From: Cruorifilaria tuberocauda
Taxonomy: Eukaryota > Nematoda > Chromadorea > Rhabditida > Onchocercidae
Length of the DNA stretch: 31,827 bases
Direction: 5' to 3'
Assembly (NCBI GenBank): GCA_013365365.1
Contig: JABVXU010000610.1
Span: 1-31,827 of the forward strand
Position 1 is the stretch's first letter. The number at the start of each line of letters is the position of its first letter. The position numbers and the translations under genes are program-made. Under the pieces are notes generated by a model. The model saw only the letters and a list, made by a program, of their open reading frames with translations, searched no databases and had not been told where the DNA came from. Below, one piece after another: positions 30,401 to 31,827 of the stretch.

Positions 30401-31266
30401 ACGATTTTCAATACAGTGATCACAACGTCGTCCTTCGATATGATCACGACATAAACATTGACCTGAAATCAAACTGATCATCAAATTAAATCAAACCTGA
30501 AATTAAATCAAACCTTACCATCAAATCAAATTAAATCAAATAATATTACAATCTCATTTTCACTCCTTTTTTCTTTTTTTAAATAATACAATTTAAATGA
30601 AGAATTTTAAAATAGAATATACTCAAGACTTTCTTTCTCTTTCTCTCTCTCTCTCTCTTCCTTTCTTTCTAGGTGTAGAGTCAATTATAGAAGTACCAGT
30701 AATTGCAGAAAATTAGAATTGTTAAGTAAGATCTTTATTATCATACTTTTTATGAATAGTACGAAACAAAAAGAATTTTAATTCAAATAAATTGAAAATT
30801 TTCAATTTAAGTAAGTAAAGAATTGTGTTGTAAAATTATTTCAAATTAAATTTTAAATTTATATTACTATATATTACTTATTATTATTATAAATTTAAAA
30901 TTACTTTTTCTTTTTTCCTCAAAGATTTAACTAAAAAAAAAAATGAAGAAAACATGATTGCATGATGATTCATGCAATACTGATTAAGCCAAATTATCAC
31001 TTTGATAATAGAGAGTTAATATTTCTATCATCAATAAATGAAATTATAAATTTGAGATATATGAGTTCCTAAAATTGAAATTATCAATTAGAACTATGAT
31101 CTGATGCATATTCTAAAATGATTACATATCACTTCTTAACTGATAACAAACATACATACCAGTGATAACATCACATTGTGGTGATTCGGATCCGATAACT
31201 TCACAATCACATGGTTGACAACCATTCAATCCGAAACCGTAATGCTGTGGTTCACATTGATCACAT
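24457..31266 (-). CDS. lam-2: Laminin gamma subunit, C-terminal two-thirds (partial at right edge)
   Basis: Fourteen in-phase exons: 31266-31160, 30462-30269, 29750-29666, 29250-29068, 28530-28418, 28195-28057, 27301-27117, 26884-26729, 26607-26493, 26253-26054, 25811-25653, 25574-25475, 25241-25144 and 24624-24457, encoding 666 aa. It begins inside the last laminin-EGF repeats ([21 protein letters not shown], then [17 protein letters not shown] and [10 protein letters not shown]). It continues as about 580 residues of heptad coiled coil (Ala/Glu/Leu-rich). It ends [20 protein letters not shown] plus four residues, the gamma-chain tail with the conserved Cys that bonds to the beta chain. Gamma rather than beta is shown by the linear match to human LAMC1 from the last EGF repeat to the CFN tail. 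The protein is a secreted basement-membrane trimer subunit. The N-terminal LN, L4 and earlier EGF domains lie beyond the window. Confidence 0.95.
27302..28056. other. Long lam-2 intron (755 bp)
   Basis: The largest internal lam-2 intron but one. It contains the heptamer repeat and, at 27905-28035, repeated ACAATTTACTTT/TTACAATT motifs. I see no nested gene or structured RNA. Confidence 0.6.
27320..27368. repeat. ATCACTT heptamer tandem repeat in a lam-2 intron
   Basis: About seven copies of TTATCAC with TTATCAT variants, starting about 20 bp upstream of the exon that begins at 27301. It therefore occupies the polypyrimidine/branch region of that intron. Confidence 0.85.
28651..28935. repeat. 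Intronic direct and inverted repeat complex (lam-2)
   Basis: A block of about 130 bp starting GCATGCATATT (28651) recurs diverged from about 28802. Inside the second copy, GATATTATTGATAAG (28839-28853) and its exact reverse complement (28884-28898) form a 15-bp inverted repeat around a 30-bp spacer. A shorter palindrome, TGATAAGCTTATCA, overlaps the right arm. Confidence 0.85.
29321..29594. repeat. Three-copy ~75-117 bp direct repeat in a lam-2 intron
   Basis: Copies start at 29321, 29401 and 29518 with (A/G)TCACTTAAT(T/C)AATATCAATAAAATC, then AAATAGGTAATTAATATTAAC and a tail ending AATATCAG. The middle copy carries an insertion of about 25 bp. Confidence 0.9.
30630..30670. repeat. (CT)n/(CTTT)n microsatellite in a lam-2 intron
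   Basis: Pyrimidine tract of TTTC and TC units within the 697-bp intron 30463-31159. The rest of that intron is AT-rich with no exon signal. Confidence 0.9.
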
Positions 31267-31827
31267 CTGAAATCATATTCAGTTTTCTTTTTAACTCTTT
31301 ACTTACCTTTAAGACGAAAGTAAGATTTACATCTTTCCTTCAAGAATTCAATAATTGTAAAACTTAATGAAATTGTAAATGGTCAATTTTGTTTCGTAAA
31401 AAAAAAAATTCAATTATTTTTTTGATAAGCATGTAGAAGAAAAAAATTTTTTACATTTAATTCCTAATTAATTAATTAATTAATTAATTAACAAACCAAT
31501 GATCAAAAGCTTTCATGAAATAAAAAATTTTCTTAAATTCAAAATAACAACTGGACAATTGAAGTGATAACATATGAATGATAAGAATAATTTAGTTGTA
31601 TATAATTTGATATATACTATAAAATATAAAATTGATATATATTTATAAAATCTAATATTAGCTGAAACAAAAAATTACTCTCAGTAATTTCAATTCTTAT
31701 CAATATCATTTGATCTTTTTGTAGAAACAAAAAAGAATTATGATAAAAAAAAAACTGAAAATTTGAAATCTCTATCAATATTTCAATTTTATTTCAACTT
31801 TTCATATTTCTTTCTTTTTTTTTTTTT
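31267..31827. other. Incomplete lam-2 intron to the window edge
   Basis: AT-rich with poly-A/poly-T runs and an (ATTA)n tetranucleotide at 31464-31491. No exon with EGF-like cysteines is visible on the minus strand, so the preceding lam-2 exon lies beyond 31827. Confidence 0.75.

Noticed and set aside
1..31827. tRNA, rRNA, spliced-leader RNA, CRISPR array or transposase
   Set aside because: I scanned by eye for cloverleaf box motifs, the nematode SL1 core GGTTTAATTACCC, regularly spaced palindromic repeats with unique spacers, and DDE or reverse-transcriptase motifs. None was convincing; the tandem arrays lack unique spacers.

Overview
The window is AT-rich eukaryotic DNA with compact spliced genes. 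It looks like a nematode, and probably a filarial or other clade III species. I infer this from recognisable laminin gamma (lam-2), JMJD5/KDM8 (jmjd-5) and mitochondrial thioredoxin (trx-2) genes, from introns of about 50-600 bp with TTTCAG/TTTTAG/TTGCAG acceptors, from start codons sitting directly behind unpaired 3' splice acceptors (the mark of spliced-leader trans-splicing), and from many (GA)n/(CT)n tracts. No database search was run, so the species is not proven. Exon boundaries were read by hand from GT/AG signals, reading-frame phase and family similarity.

Layout. (1) 1-11,362 is gene-poor: AT-rich DNA with minisatellites, GA/CT microsatellites, a hairpin at 5303-5380 and at most one weak short secreted ORF (4694). 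(2) 11,363-16,010, minus strand: a GNAT acetyltransferase gene (16010-14869), then jmjd-5 (14663-11964) only 205 bp downstream, then a doubtful 53-codon ORF (11524-11363). The gap between GNAT and jmjd-5 carries an unpaired acceptor, as in a nematode operon. (3) 16,011-17,005 is the intergenic region between two divergent units and carries a tandem duplication that includes the GNAT start codon. (4) 17,006-21,314, plus strand: a Ulp/SENP-like cysteine protease (17006-19126), then trx-2 (19391 or 19765 to 21314), with a poly(A) signal and an unpaired acceptor between them, again operon-like. (5) 21,315-24,285 is intergenic, with two candidate short genes (21957-21708 minus, 22488-22661 plus). 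(6) 24,457-31,266, minus strand: the 3' two-thirds of a laminin gamma gene, 14 exons covering the last EGF-like repeats and the whole coiled coil to the stop. It runs out of the window at the right edge.

How the genes fit together. The centre looks like two back-to-back polycistronic units: GNAT and jmjd-5 (protein acetylation and 2-oxoglutarate oxygenase chemistry) facing a SUMO-protease-like gene and mitochondrial thioredoxin. lam-2 (basement membrane) converges on trx-2 and is unrelated in function. Catalytic residues are intact in JMJD5 (H305, D307, H384), the protease (H131, D148, Q193, C199) and thioredoxin (WCGPC).

I did not find a wholly new system. The items most worth checking are the two divergent operon-like units, an in-frame alternative first exon that would give trx-2 two N-termini, the C-terminal extension of the Ulp-like protease, and several unannotated short ORFs.
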